Positions 27,953 through 37,700 of a DNA stretch of 64,000 bases are shown here, piece by piece. The stretch is taken from NCBI RefSeq assembly GCF_000734895.2, contig NZ_CP011382.1, positions 4,132,700 through 4,196,699 on the forward strand. Direction: 5' to 3'. The position numbers were made by a program, and so were the translations under genes. The stretch comes from Calothrix sp. 336/3. GTDB lineage: Bacteria > Cyanobacteriota > Cyanobacteriia > Cyanobacteriales > Nostocaceae. Under the pieces are notes generated by a model. That model did not search any database, had not been told where the DNA came from, and worked only from the letters and a program-made list of their open reading frames with translations. Every line of letters begins with the position of its first letter. Position 1 is the first letter of the stretch.

Positions 27953-28606
27953 ATGAATCTAGATATTAAGCAAATAACAGCAGAGTCTCAACCAGAAAAA
28001 ATGACTCTCTTGAGTACAATTCTTTCCTTTTTTCCCTTATTTATCATTATTCTAGGATGTAGTTGCTTACTCTGGATATGTACCGCTCCTAGTTTTTTTA
28101 GTGTCTTGAGTCTGATTTTGACTCTGTATGCTTTACCTCTATTGATATATAAAATACACAATTACTTTTATCCAATTTCAGAAGGAATTAGCTATCTTCA
28201 AGGAAAAGCCTATTCTCCTTGGTGGGGGAGTTATCAAATTCAAGTAATATATATTACCTTCCCCATCCTAGAATCTCTCCTACGTTTAATCCCTGGAATG
28301 TTTTCACTATGGTTGCGATTGTGGGGTGCAAAGGTGGGAAAAGGAGTATATTGGACACCACATTTAGAAATTAGCGATCGCGGTTTTTTAGAAATCGGTG
28401 ACTACGTAATTTTTGGACACAAAGTAGGAATCTATTCCCATGTGATCAAACCTCGGAAAGATAACCTGATGCTGTATGTCAAAAAAGTTCAAATCGGTAG
28501 TCACTCATTTATTGGTGCTGGTTCATACCTAGGAACGGGTGTAGTGATTACTGAGGGAAGTTTAGTTAACGCAGATAGTAAATTATTCCCCAATCAAAAA
28601 TATTGA
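27953..28606 (+). CDS. Membrane-associated left-handed beta-helix acyltransferase
   Basis: A 217-residue protein with two hydrophobic helices in the first 70 residues (FFPLFIIILGCSCLLWI and a second near 48-66). The C-terminal hexapeptide region has VGKGVYWTPHLEISDRGFLEIGDYVIFGHKVG and later IGAGSYLGTGVVITEGSLV. This is the fold of maltose/NeuD-type O-acyltransferases, here membrane-tethered. It could acylate a hydroxyl group introduced by the upstream oxygenases. It is the last gene of the same-strand group, followed by a 378-bp spacer. Confidence 0.75.
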   Translation: MNLDIKQITAESQPEKMTLLSTILSFFPLFIIILGCSCLLWICTAPSFFSVLSLILTLYALPLLIYKIHNYFYPISEGISYLQGKAYSPWWGSYQIQVIYITFPILESLLRLIPGMFSLWLRLWGAKVGKGVYWTPHLEISDRGFLEIGDYVIFGHKVGIYSHVIKPRKDNLMLYVKKVQIGSHSFIGAGSYLGTGVVITEGSLVNADSKLFPNQKY

Positions 28607-28984
28607 GATTTTTCCCTAAAAGATGATGTAAGGATTAAGCACAACCTATAGCTATTTATCGCTATACTTTTGCAAAATAATTATGGCTTGTCAGAGACAA
28701 ACTATTCCTAGAGAGGTGAAAGCAAAGCCATTCCCTCCTAGGGAAGACAGTTGAAACCAAAGTTTTTAACTCATTACTATAGCTAAAATCCTTACCCAGT
28801 AAAGCAAATCAGGATTCAAGTCATAAATATACACCCTAGGCAAATTTATTGCTTTGATTAGAAAAAACTATCAAATTTATCAAAAACTATAACAGTCTTT
28901 ATCTTTAATGCTAAAATTTTATCTAAAATTACTGATATTATTTAGCAAAAGTCTTGAGAATACTTCCCAAATGAGGAGCGAGAA
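28607..28984. other. Spacer between oxygenase-rich group and importer
   Basis: This 378-bp AT-rich spacer has no recognisable gene or repeat. It must carry the promoter of the phnD-type gene, whose ATG is preceded by a good Shine-Dalgarno sequence GAGGAG (28974-28979). I looked for a Pho box (direct repeats like CTTAACCT) and saw none that is convincing. Confidence 0.4.
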
Positions 28985-29956
28985 ATGAAAGTTAGCAAAC
29001 AAGGTTTGCTGGGGTTTAGTGCTGCCTGTTTAGCAGTAGCTGGTATAGCTGCAAGTCCACTAGGGGGTACGGAGGCGATCGCTAAGCCACTGGCAAACAT
29101 CAAAGAGCAAACTTTACTTGCTCAAAATCAAAAGGCTTTAACAATAGTTTTTCCTAGTCGTTCTGATAGCACTGACTTGCAAACAAAAGCTAATGCAGTG
29201 GCTGCATTTTTAAGCAAGGAACTGGGAATGCCAGTTAAAGCACAAATTGGAGATGACACCGCAGCAGTGGAAGCTCTACGAGCTAATCGTGCAGATGTCG
29301 CATTTTTAAGTAGTCGCCCAGCATTGAAAGCGGAAAGTTTAGCCAATGCCAAGCTCTATCTAGCAGAAGTTCGTGACAACTACTCTGGAAAATATACCTA
29401 TAATTCAATATTTGTTGTCCCGAAAAATAGCCCCTTAAAAACTGGTACCGATGCCAAAAAAACCTTGGGGCAGTTGAAGGGTAAGAAAATGGCATTTACC
29501 TCTCCCACCTCCGGTTCTGGGTTTATTTTCCCTGTAAGTCAGTTGGTGAAAGCAGGTTTTGTCCCCAATAAAGACCGTTTGGACGGTTTCTTTGGACAGG
29601 TAAGTTACGGTGGTAACTATAGCAAAGCATTACAAGCTGTTCTGCGTGGACAAGCGGAAGTCGCGGCAGTCTCAGAATATGCCTTGTTCTCTCCCTACAT
29701 CACTGCCGAAGAAAAGAATCAATTGCGTATACTCTACAAAATTCCAGGTGTGCCAGCCCACGGTATAGCTATTGATGATGATGTGGCAGCACCAATGCGG
29801 GAAAAAATCATCAATGCCATGCTGAAGTTGAATCAGCCGAAGAATAATCAATTGCTACGTAGTCTTTACAACTCCACAGAGTTAGTGCGGGTTGATCATA
29901 ACCGTCACCTAGCACCTGTACGTAATGCCTTGAAATTAGTCGGTATGGAGCCATAG
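28985..29956 (+). CDS. phnD: Phosphonate/phosphite/phosphate ABC transporter substrate-binding protein
   Basis: A 323-residue periplasmic binding protein. It has a signal peptide at residues 1-35 (MKVSKQGLLGFSAACLAVAGIA...) and a PhnD-like type II periplasmic fold with LTIVFPSRSDSTDLQTKANA, RANRADVAFLSSRPAL, TSPTSGSGFIFPVSQL and AAVSEYALF. It captures an oxyanion of phosphorus for the permease encoded downstream. The ligand class cannot be fixed from sequence: PhnD-like proteins bind phosphonates, phosphite or hypophosphite. A hairpin follows the gene at 29970-29994. Confidence 0.88.
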   Translation: MKVSKQGLLGFSAACLAVAGIAASPLGGTEAIAKPLANIKEQTLLAQNQKALTIVFPSRSDSTDLQTKANAVAAFLSKELGMPVKAQIGDDTAAVEALRANRADVAFLSSRPALKAESLANAKLYLAEVRDNYSGKYTYNSIFVVPKNSPLKTGTDAKKTLGQLKGKKMAFTSPTSGSGFIFPVSQLVKAGFVPNKDRLDGFFGQVSYGGNYSKALQAVLRGQAEVAAVSEYALFSPYITAEEKNQLRILYKIPGVPAHGIAIDDDVAAPMREKIINAMLKLNQPKNNQLLRSLYNSTELVRVDHNRHLAPVRNALKLVGMEP

Positions 29957-30276
29957 AAATATCATCCCAGGGGAAGGAAAACAAAACCTTTCCCAAATAC
30001 TCATCTTGCAGGTATGGGGTAAAAACCTCGTATATGTTAATAAGCTCAGTTTTTCGTTGGAAGTATATCGGCATTCCTGAGTAACAGAATAGTGAAAAAT
30101 AGTTTTATATTTAACTAAGTAATTGCCAGATACTCAGTGAAATGAAATGGGTGAAATTATCTGTTGTCAAAGATTTGCAGCCAATGTCTCTGTACTCACC
30201 ACAACTGTATAACCCCCTTGATTATTACTCAGTACTAGTTATTCAGCGCCCCCATAGGATTGGTAGTTAGCAAAAA
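29957..30276. other. Spacer between phnD and phnC
   Basis: Apart from the stem-loop at its start, this 320-bp region holds no recognisable gene, repeat or terminator. The unusual length for an ABC operon suggests a second promoter for phnCE. Confidence 0.35.
29970..29994 (+). other. Stem-loop after the binding-protein gene
   Basis: GGGGAAGG and CCTTTCCC pair over 8 bp (one G-T) around a nine-base loop, 13 bases after the phnD stop. No T-run follows, so it is not a classic terminator. Hairpins at this place often stabilise the binding-protein mRNA and lower read-through to the permease genes; that role is inferred here. Confidence 0.5.
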
Positions 30277-31005
30277 ATGAATGATATCGCCATTGAGTGT
30301 AAAAATGTTCAAACTCCATATTCCCATTCTTTGCAACGCCCTATTATCAATGGAGTGAATTTACAAATACACAGAGGTGAATTTGTGGCATTGTTGGGAC
30401 TCAATGGTGCAGGAAAGTCAAGTTTACTGCGATCGCTAGTCGGGTTAGTTCCCATTCATCAGGGTAATATCTATATTAATGGTAATTCTGTCAGCCCTCG
30501 AACCTTACCCCAAACTCGACGCGATGTAGCAATGTTATTTCAGGGTGGAGGTTTAATTCGTCAACTCTCAGCCATAGATAATGTGTTGTGTGGACGCTTA
30601 GGAGTTAGAAATACTTGGCAAACGTTCTGGGGTTTTTCCAAACGCGATCGCCATCTAGCTCAGGAACTCCTAGAACAGTTAGGATTAAAAGATAAAATCC
30701 ACGAGAAAGTCAGTAAACTCAGTGGTGGGCAACAACAAAGGGTAGCGATCGCCCGTGCATTAATTCAGTCACCCCAAATACTCCTCGCAGATGAACCCAT
30801 TACAGGTTTAGATGTTCTTGCTTCTGAGCAAGTTATGCAGATTCTCTCAGAATTAAATTCCCAACAAAAAATCACTATCGTCACAGTTTTACATGATTTA
30901 ACTATCGCTGCCAAATATGCCCAACGAGCGATAATTTTATCTGCCGGTTGCGTGATTTATGATGGCGATGCCAACAATCTTCCGTCCAAATTTGCCCAAG
31001 TTTAA
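30277..31005 (+). CDS. phnC: Phosphonate-type ABC transporter ATP-binding protein
   Basis: A 242-residue ABC ATPase. Walker A is GLNGAGKSS, the Q-loop region is MLFQGGGLIRQLSA, the signature is KLSGGQQQRVAIARAL and Walker B is ILLADEP with the following D-loop and H-loop (VLHD). The sequence and the PhnD/PhnE neighbours place it in the PhnC group. It energises oxyanion import. The permease start follows after a single base, so both are coupled. Confidence 0.92.
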   Translation: MNDIAIECKNVQTPYSHSLQRPIINGVNLQIHRGEFVALLGLNGAGKSSLLRSLVGLVPIHQGNIYINGNSVSPRTLPQTRRDVAMLFQGGGLIRQLSAIDNVLCGRLGVRNTWQTFWGFSKRDRHLAQELLEQLGLKDKIHEKVSKLSGGQQQRVAIARALIQSPQILLADEPITGLDVLASEQVMQILSELNSQQKITIVTVLHDLTIAAKYAQRAIILSAGCVIYDGDANNLPSKFAQV

Positions 31006-31006
31006 A

Positions 31007-31786
31007 ATGAAAAATCTCCCTATTTTTTCTCAATGGGTAATTTATTTACTCATATTTTTTATAACTATTTTTATTTATACCTGGGCACTGCAAGGTATCG
31101 GTGTGGACACTCAAGTCATGCAGGATAGCTTAACCTATGTCAGTAAGTTTCTTGCGGACTTTTTCCCCCCCAATTGGGAAGTTTTGGATATTGCAATCAA
31201 AGCATTAATTGAAACAATGCAGATGTCCCTATGGGGAACCACCATCGGCGCAATTCTCTCCATCCCCATTGCGATCGCCAGCGCTCGTAACACCGCCCCC
31301 ATCTGGTTACAATGGTTGGCGAATTTTCTCCAAAACGCTGTACGTTCCGTTCCTTCCATCATTCTGGGACTAATTTTCGTCGCCGCCACCGGTTTGGGTG
31401 CAGCTGCCGGAACCCTTGCCCTCAGTATTTATACTATTGGCTACCTGGCAAAGTTTTACCAACAAGCAATCGAAGCGGTAGATTCTCGCTCCTTGGAATC
31501 ACTCCAAGTTATTGGTGCGTCAAAATTACAAATTGCCCAATATGGCATTATTCCCCAAGTCTTACCCTTGAGCCTAGGTTACACCCTGTGGATGTTTGAA
31601 TATAATATTCGCGCTGCTTCAGTATTGGGTGTTGTCGGTGCCGGGGGTATTGGTTTTCAACTCAAAAGTTATATTGATGGCTTTGAATATACCAAAGCAA
31701 CAACCATGATGCTAGTACTACTCGTTGTTGTCACCCTAATCGATACTGTCAGTAGTCAATTGCGTCAACGCTTAGAGGGGATGTAG
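31007..31786 (+). CDS. phnE: Phosphonate-type ABC transporter permease
   Basis: A permease of about 259 residues starting at ATG 31007, one base after the phnC stop. An upstream in-frame ATG at 30959 would overlap phnC by 47 bp and looks like a false extension. It has six or so membrane helices and the permease EAA-like loop AVDSRSLESLQVIGASKLQI. AASVLGVVGAGGIGFQL near the end is typical for PhnE. A good terminator hairpin lies about 85 bp downstream. Confidence 0.9.
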   Translation: MKNLPIFSQWVIYLLIFFITIFIYTWALQGIGVDTQVMQDSLTYVSKFLADFFPPNWEVLDIAIKALIETMQMSLWGTTIGAILSIPIAIASARNTAPIWLQWLANFLQNAVRSVPSIILGLIFVAATGLGAAAGTLALSIYTIGYLAKFYQQAIEAVDSRSLESLQVIGASKLQIAQYGIIPQVLPLSLGYTLWMFEYNIRAASVLGVVGAGGIGFQLKSYIDGFEYTKATTMMLVLLVVVTLIDTVSSQLRQRLEGM

Positions 31787-31868
31787 TCAAGTTGCTTGTC
31801 TCCAATTCACAATTGCAATAGTTATAGATTTAAATCTATAGCTAAAAATAAAATACTCAAATAAAACA

Positions 31869-31900
31869 ATGGGTAGATTGGAAGGAACCTACCCGTTTTC
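31869..31900 (+). terminator. Rho-independent terminator after phnE
   Basis: ATGGGTAG (31869-31876) pairs with CTACCCGT (31889-31896) around a 12-base loop, and the sequence then runs TTTTC. One pair is a G-T wobble. It lies 83 bases after the phnE stop and should end the phnCE transcript. Confidence 0.6.
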
Positions 31901-31990
31901 TATAAGAACCACTTATTGCTAATCTATTGCAAAAAACTGAGTAAATCTATCTGCGTAATTTCAGCAGGAAGCTTTTAATAAAGTTTTGCA

Positions 31991-32662
31991 TTAACTAAGG
32001 GCTGAATGGGGGTGACTAGCAAAATTAGTCAGGGGTAGAATGGTATTGATTGACTCTTCCGGCTTTGGCTCAACGGACTTTGCAGCAAAATGCTTGTCTA
32101 CAACTTGCGGTATTTGACGAGCTTGAATCCGACTGTAGCGAGTTTTATCCGGCATTACTAAATTTGGTCCTGCCTTACAGTTTTTCATGCAACCAGTACC
32201 TTTGATCGTCACTTGCTCTGCCAAACCGCGATCGCCCAAAGTTTTTTGCAGTACTTGGCACATCTCCTTGCCACCCCGCTTCATACAGTCGGACTTCTGG
32301 CAAACTAAGATAGTCCCACTCTGAGATTCTGCCTTCTCTTTCTTGGGTGTCACACTCGCAGAAAACTGTGATGTTTGAGCCGGAATCGTTGACAAACGTG
32401 CAGCCATCACGCTTTCTGCCTTCAGTCTGACTTCCCCAGTCTTACTGTCATATTTTTTTTCGCCGACAACCTGTAACCAAGTTCCTTTCGGTAATCGCCA
32501 ATCAAAAGCTACTCGTAAATGCTTGGCTAATTTGACATGACATTCACCTTCATAAGTCTCTAAAATCAGACCTTTCAGCTTATAGCCATCCTTAATTAAG
32601 AAGTCAGAAAAGCGTCCTTCTAGGGAAAATTTTGATACTTCCTGGTTTTGGTAAATACCCAT
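31991..32662 (-). CDS. (2Fe-2S) thioredoxin-like ferredoxin domain protein
   Basis: A 223-residue protein. The N-terminal half (about 1-100) is a small beta-rich domain with no name I can give. The C-terminal half has the thioredoxin-like [2Fe-2S] fold: ILVCQKSDCMKRGGKEMC, then GTGCMKNCKAGPNLVM, giving the NuoE/Fd-like cysteine set. It could carry electrons or act in Fe-S or hydrogenase-linked chemistry. A short gene for a conserved 85-residue protein lies 34 bp upstream on the same strand, so the two probably form an operon. Confidence 0.8.
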   Translation of the reverse strand: MGIYQNQEVSKFSLEGRFSDFLIKDGYKLKGLILETYEGECHVKLAKHLRVAFDWRLPKGTWLQVVGEKKYDSKTGEVRLKAESVMAARLSTIPAQTSQFSASVTPKKEKAESQSGTILVCQKSDCMKRGGKEMCQVLQKTLGDRGLAEQVTIKGTGCMKNCKAGPNLVMPDKTRYSRIQARQIPQVVDKHFAAKSVEPKPEESINTILPLTNFASHPHSALS

Positions 32663-32696
32663 ATTCTTGACCTATTTACATCTCAAATTTTTTGTT

Positions 32697-32954
32697 TTAT
32701 TTTTCTGAACCAGACTGTTGCCAACAAGTTTCTAACAACCCAATCAACTCCTGACGAGTAGCTGTCAACCTTCTCATCACACCCCAAAATTGAACTGCGG
32801 TACTCACATCCTCAAGCTGTACCGTTAAAGGTTGATTAGTTTGACACCAGCAGGGAATATCCAGTTCTTGCAAACGTTGATAGACTTGCCAACGTTCTGC
32901 CCAATCAATCTCTACAATTTGCTTGCCTTGAATTTCTGCGTTGAATGATTTCAA
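32697..32954 (-). CDS. Conserved cyanobacterial small protein (Asr-type), unknown function
   Basis: An 85-residue soluble protein. A TTG start at 32954 is supported by GAGGGAG five bases upstream and by the encoded KSFNAEIQGKQIVEIDWAE, which looks like the conserved beginning of cyanobacterial homologues I recall. A CWC motif sits near residue 35 (DIPCWCQTNQP), a possible metal or redox site. It precedes the [2Fe-2S] protein gene by 34 bp. No function is known to me. Confidence 0.7.
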   Translation of the reverse strand: MKSFNAEIQGKQIVEIDWAERWQVYQRLQELDIPCWCQTNQPLTVQLEDVSTAVQFWGVMRRLTATRQELIGLLETCWQQSGSEK

Positions 32955-33428
32955 GATTACTCCCTCAAAAGCGCGACAAACTTGCAGTAAGTACTAGGTC
33001 TTTACTGCCTCACAGTGGTGAATATTGAAAGTTTTGCCCTTCCTTCTAGAATAACCTAAGTGCAAATAATTCTCATAAGATTTTGCAAATTTTTTTCAGG
33101 TGTATCTTCCAATACAGCAGGATTCAGGATTATTCACGCCTCGATAGCCTATAGTGCTAGTAACCGCATAGAAAATGACTCCATTCTCCTTGTAATGGGT
33201 TGAGAGCAACTATTTGGCAGCTTTAGGTGGAATAGATTCAGGTTTACTCCTCTGTAGTCAAGTTTTGTAATGTATCAATGAACAAAAGTAAAACTTGCAA
33301 TTAATTATTAATAGCTGAAAAAAACAGTTCTCCTTAATATTTTTCAGGGGTACATTGATTTTTTCAGTGCTAATATGTAAAAGCTGAACGGTTAAAAATA
33401 AAAACTGTTTAAATAGCGGAGGAAAACT
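32955..33428. other. Divergent spacer upstream of dps
   Basis: This 474-bp AT-rich region separates the minus-strand 85-residue gene and the dps gene. It carries no recognisable gene or repeat. A strong Shine-Dalgarno sequence (GGAGG, about 33418-33422) precedes the dps ATG. Regulatory boxes (for example Fur or PerR sites) could not be identified with confidence. Confidence 0.4.
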
Positions 33429-33983
33429 ATGTCTGATACACAAACATTGATACATAATTTCGGTCAGGTTTATGACAATCCCATCTTGCTAGACCACAGT
33501 ATTACCGCTCCAGTCTGTGAAGGATTTAATGTTGTTTTAGCAAGTTTTCAAGCTCTTGCTCTTCAGTATCAAAAACATCATTTTGTTGTAGAGGGTGCAG
33601 AATTTACCTCACTCCATGACTTCTTTAACGATAGTTACAAAGAAGTTCAAGGACATATCCATGAAATCGGTGAGCGGTTAAATGGATTAGGTGGAGTTCC
33701 GGCCGCAACCTTCAGCAAATTAGCGGAATTGTGCTGTATTGAGCAGGAAATTGATGGTGTATTTTCTAACCGTCAAATGGTAGAAAATGACCTGAAAGCA
33801 GAGCAAGCGATTATCCGTGTACTTCGTAGCCAAGCTTCTCAAGCAGAGAGTTTAGGTGATAGAGCCACACGTTATCTCTACGAAAAAATCCTGTTAGAAA
33901 CTGAAGAAAGAGCGTATCATTTATCGCATTTCCTAGCTAAGGATAGTTTGACCTTAGGCTTTGTGCAAGCAGCTCAAAACTAA
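33429..33983 (+). CDS. dps: Dps ferritin with histidine-type ferroxidase centre (Dps4-like)
   Basis: A 184-residue four-helix Dps protein. In the usual Dps scheme the intersubunit ferroxidase site is His, His, Asp, Glu with spacing 12-15-4. Here the positions are H51, H63, H78 and E82, so the Asp is replaced by His (HIHEIGERL instead of the common DEIAER). This is the His-type centre described for Nostoc punctiforme Dps4-like proteins. The tryptophan next to the first histidine is also phenylalanine. It should store iron and remove O2 or peroxide. It is monocistronic, followed by a hairpin. Confidence 0.9.
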   Translation: MSDTQTLIHNFGQVYDNPILLDHSITAPVCEGFNVVLASFQALALQYQKHHFVVEGAEFTSLHDFFNDSYKEVQGHIHEIGERLNGLGGVPAATFSKLAELCCIEQEIDGVFSNRQMVENDLKAEQAIIRVLRSQASQAESLGDRATRYLYEKILLETEERAYHLSHFLAKDSLTLGFVQAAQN

Positions 33984-34700
33984 GTTCGTTTACACATTTA
34001 TAAATTAGAATTCTAGGGTTTTATCTCTAAGAATTCAGAATAGACACAAGCATTGTGTTTTAGAAAAATATCACCAAGGTGGGCAAATCTCATGATTCTG
34101 TCCACCTTATTTAATAAGGATATTTTTTTACATACCCATATCTTGGTTTGTCTAAAATCGGAAAAACTTAAGATTCTCTGAATTTAAGATAACTGTGAGC
34201 AAGTCAGAGAAAAATTTATTGAGGCAAGTTACTCAAAGCAACGGCAAAAATTTCAAAAGGTATAATTAATTTAGACAGAAAGGCTGGAGTGCATCCTCAA
34301 GAAAAGTTTAGTACTGCTAGGCAGAATTCAAAATTTAAAACTTAAATAAAATTTAAATAAAATTGCAAATTAATACAGCGTCAGTATTCCGTTGATTGCT
34401 AACCCCAGAACCCGAAGGGCTTCCCGTGGGGTATGGTTATTTTATTTCCACTGTGCCCTAGCAGAGTTTTGGGCATATACCAAGATTTGACTCTGTGAAA
34501 AGTTTGCGACTTACATTATGCTATGGTGCATACCCTGGAAAAAAGCCACAAAACTGCTTAGAACTTGACAGCTAAAAATCATACCGCAATTACCAACGCC
34601 CCAGGGAAAATCTAAAATCTCAAATTCAAAATAGTACGAGTGGTAGGTAAAGACCCGTAAAATAATCAGGACTTCATATTCTCATCTCCCAACAACGATT
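33984..34700. other. Long spacer between dps and carB
   Basis: This 717-bp region begins with a possible terminator (34076-34115). A second structured stretch at about 34403-34436 pairs ACCCCA with TGGGGT around an inner CCC-GAA-GGG hairpin, in the manner of dispersed palindromic repeats. The rest is AT-rich without a gene. It must contain the carB promoter; no boxes or riboswitch fold are recognisable. Confidence 0.4.
34076..34115 (+). terminator. Possible terminator after dps
   Basis: AAGGTGGGC (34076-34084) and GTCCACCTT (34100-34108) form a 9-bp stem with one G-T pair, followed by ATTTAAT. The T-tract is weak, but the place, about 90 bases after the dps stop, suits a terminator. Confidence 0.45.
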
Positions 34701-37700
34701 ATGCCCCGCCGTCAAGACATCAGGAAGATTCTGCTTTTAGGGTCTGGTCCAATTATCATTGGACAAGCTTGCGAATTTGATTATTCTGGAACTCAAGCTT
34801 GTAAAGCTCTACGTGAAGAAGGTTACGAAGTGGTATTGGTAAACTCCAATCCTGCCACAATTATGACCGATCCAGAAACAGCCGATCGCACTTACATTGA
34901 ACCCCTGACACCAGAATTAGTAGCCAAAGTCATTGCCAAAGAACGTCCCGACGCTTTACTACCCACCATGGGGGGACAAACAGCCTTAAATATTGCCGTA
35001 GCTTTGGCAAAAAATGGGGTATTGGATGAGTATGGTGTGGAATTAATTGGTGCAAAATTGCCAGCTATCGAGAAAGCTGAGGACAGAAAGCTGTTTAATG
35101 AAGCTATGGCAAAAATCGGAGTCGATGTTTGTCCTTCGGGAACAGCTTCCTCCCTAGAAGAAGCGAAGGCGATCGCCCAACGTATTGGTACTTATCCCCT
35201 AATTATCCGTCCCGCTTTTACCATGGGTGGTACTGGTGGTGGTATTTCTTACAACCAAGAAGAATTTGAAGAAATGGCACAAACGGGTATTGATGCTTCC
35301 CCGGTGTCGCAAATTCTCATTGACCAATCTCTGTTAGGTTGGAAAGAATACGAATTAGAAGTGATGCGCGATTTAGCCGATAATGTGGTGATTATTTGCT
35401 CTATCGAAAACTTTGACCCCATGGGTATCCATACGGGGGACTCGATTACCGTTGCTCCTGCCCAAACCCTTACCGATAAAGAATATCAACGGTTACGGGA
35501 CATGGCAATTAAAATTATCCGGGAAATTGGTGTAGAAACCGGCGGTTCTAATATTCAATTTGCCGTTAACCCGATAAATGGGGATGTGGTGGTAATTGAG
35601 ATGAACCCCCGCGTTTCCCGTAGTTCCGCTTTAGCGAGTAAAGCAACAGGTTTTCCCATTGCCAAAATGGCAGCAAAACTGGCAGTCGGTTATACCCTGG
35701 ATGAAATTAGAAACGATATTACCAAGGAAACCCCCGCATCTTTTGAACCGACAATCGATTACGTCGTCACCAAAATTCCCCGGTTTGCCTTTGAAAAATT
35801 CCCCGGTTCCGAACCTGTATTGACTACCCAGATGAAATCCGTCGGGGAAGCAATGGCAATTGGCAGAACCTTTAATGAATCCTTCCAAAAAGCTTTGCGT
35901 TCCTTAGAAACTGGACGTGCTGGTTGGGGTTGCGATCGCTCGGAAAAACTTCCCAGTGGTGAGCAAATTCGTGCCCAACTCAGAACTCCCAATCCAGAAA
36001 GGGTTTTTGCCCTGCGTCACGCGATGCAACTAGGGATGACATTAGAGGAAATCTATGAACTAACAGGTATTGACCCCTGGTTTTTGGATAAATTACAGGA
36101 AATTCTCGAAACTGAAAAATTCCTCAAGCGCACACCTCTCAACCAGCTCACCCCTGAGGTGATGTACGAAATTAAACGTCATGGGTTCAGCGATCGCCAG
36201 ATTGCCTATGCAACTAAAACCACCGAAGATGAGGTGAGAGCATACCGCAAACAACTAGGCATAATTCCTGTATATAAAACCGTAGATACCTGTGCGGCGG
36301 AATTTGAAGCATTCACACCCTACCATTACTCCACCTACGAGCAGGAAAACGAAATCCAACCCACCAGCAAACCTAAAGTCATGATTCTGGGTGGTGGACC
36401 AAATCGCATTGGACAAGGTATCGAATTTGACTACTGCTGTTGCCATGCCGCCTATGCTCTCAAAGGTGCAGGCTTTGAAACCATTATGGTTAACTCCAAT
36501 CCAGAGACGGTTTCTACAGACTATGACACCAGTGATAGGTTATATTTTGAACCTTTAACTAAGGAAGATGTCCTAAATATTATCGAAGCTGAGAACCCTG
36601 TAGGTATCATTGTTCAGTTTGGTGGACAAACCCCCTTGAAACTGGCAATCCCCTTACAGAATTTCCTGAATCAAGCGGATAGCACTGTTCAGACTCGCAT
36701 CTGGGGTACTTCTCCCGACTCCATTGATACAGCAGAAAATCGGGAACGATTTGAGAAAATTCTCCAGGAATTAAATATTGCCCAACCTCCCAACGGTATC
36801 GCTCGCACCTACGAAGATGCCTTGATTGTGGCAAGACGTATCGGTTATCCCGTGGTGGTACGTCCTAGTTATGTTTTAGGGGGACGAGCCATGGAAATTG
36901 TCTATTCCGATGCTGAGTTGGAACGCTACATGACCTTCGCTGTGCAAGTAGAACCCGACCACCCCATTTTAATTGATAAGTTTTTGGAAAATGCCATTGA
37001 AGTTGATGTAGACGCGATCGCCGACCATACAGGTAAAGTGGTAATTGGCGGTATTATGGAACACATTGAACAGGCAGGCATCCATTCCGGTGACTCCGCT
37101 TGTTCTCTGCCTTCGATTTCCTTGTCACCGAATATCCTCAATCAAATTCGTCAATGGACAACCCAACTCGCCCAAGCACTACGGGTTATCGGTTTGATGA
37201 ATATTCAATTTGCAGTGGTGGGGGCACAAACTTATTCACCCCAAGTTTATATCCTAGAAGCTAATCCCCGCGCTTCTCGTACAGTTCCCTTTGTCTCCAA
37301 AGCTACGGGTGTACCCCTCGCCAAACTTGCCTCCCTGATTATGTCCGGTAAAACCTTGGAGGAACTCAAATTTACCCAAGAAGTGATTCCCCAACATATC
37401 GCCGTCAAGGAAGCAGTTCTCCCCTTTAATAAATTCCCTGGTACAGATACGATTCTCGGTCCCGAAATGCGCTCTACCGGAGAAGTTATGGGTATAGATA
37501 GCGACTTTGGACTTGCCTATGCCAAAGCAGAACTCGGTGCAGGGGAACGTTTACCGATGACGGGAACCGTATTTGTCTCAATGAATGACCGTGATAAAGC
37601 TGCTGCCGTACCTGTAGTTAAGGAATTTATTGACTTAGGTTTTTCCATCATGGCAACTGACGGTACTCGTCGCGTACTCCGGGAACACGGACTAGAAGTG

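Noticed and set aside
20122..28606. Saxitoxin-type cluster
   Set aside because: Rieske, ferredoxin and sterol-desaturase-like genes occur in both, but the polyketide-synthase-like, amidinotransferase and other core genes are absent, and sequence-level similarity to Sxt proteins could not be tested.
28607..28984. Pho box upstream of phnD
   Set aside because: Direct repeats resembling CTTAACCT with proper spacing are not present; single weak matches occur by chance in AT-rich DNA.
31991..32662. NuoE/HoxE subunit
   Set aside because: Only the ferredoxin-like half resembles these subunits, the N-terminal half differs, and no hox or nuo genes are near.
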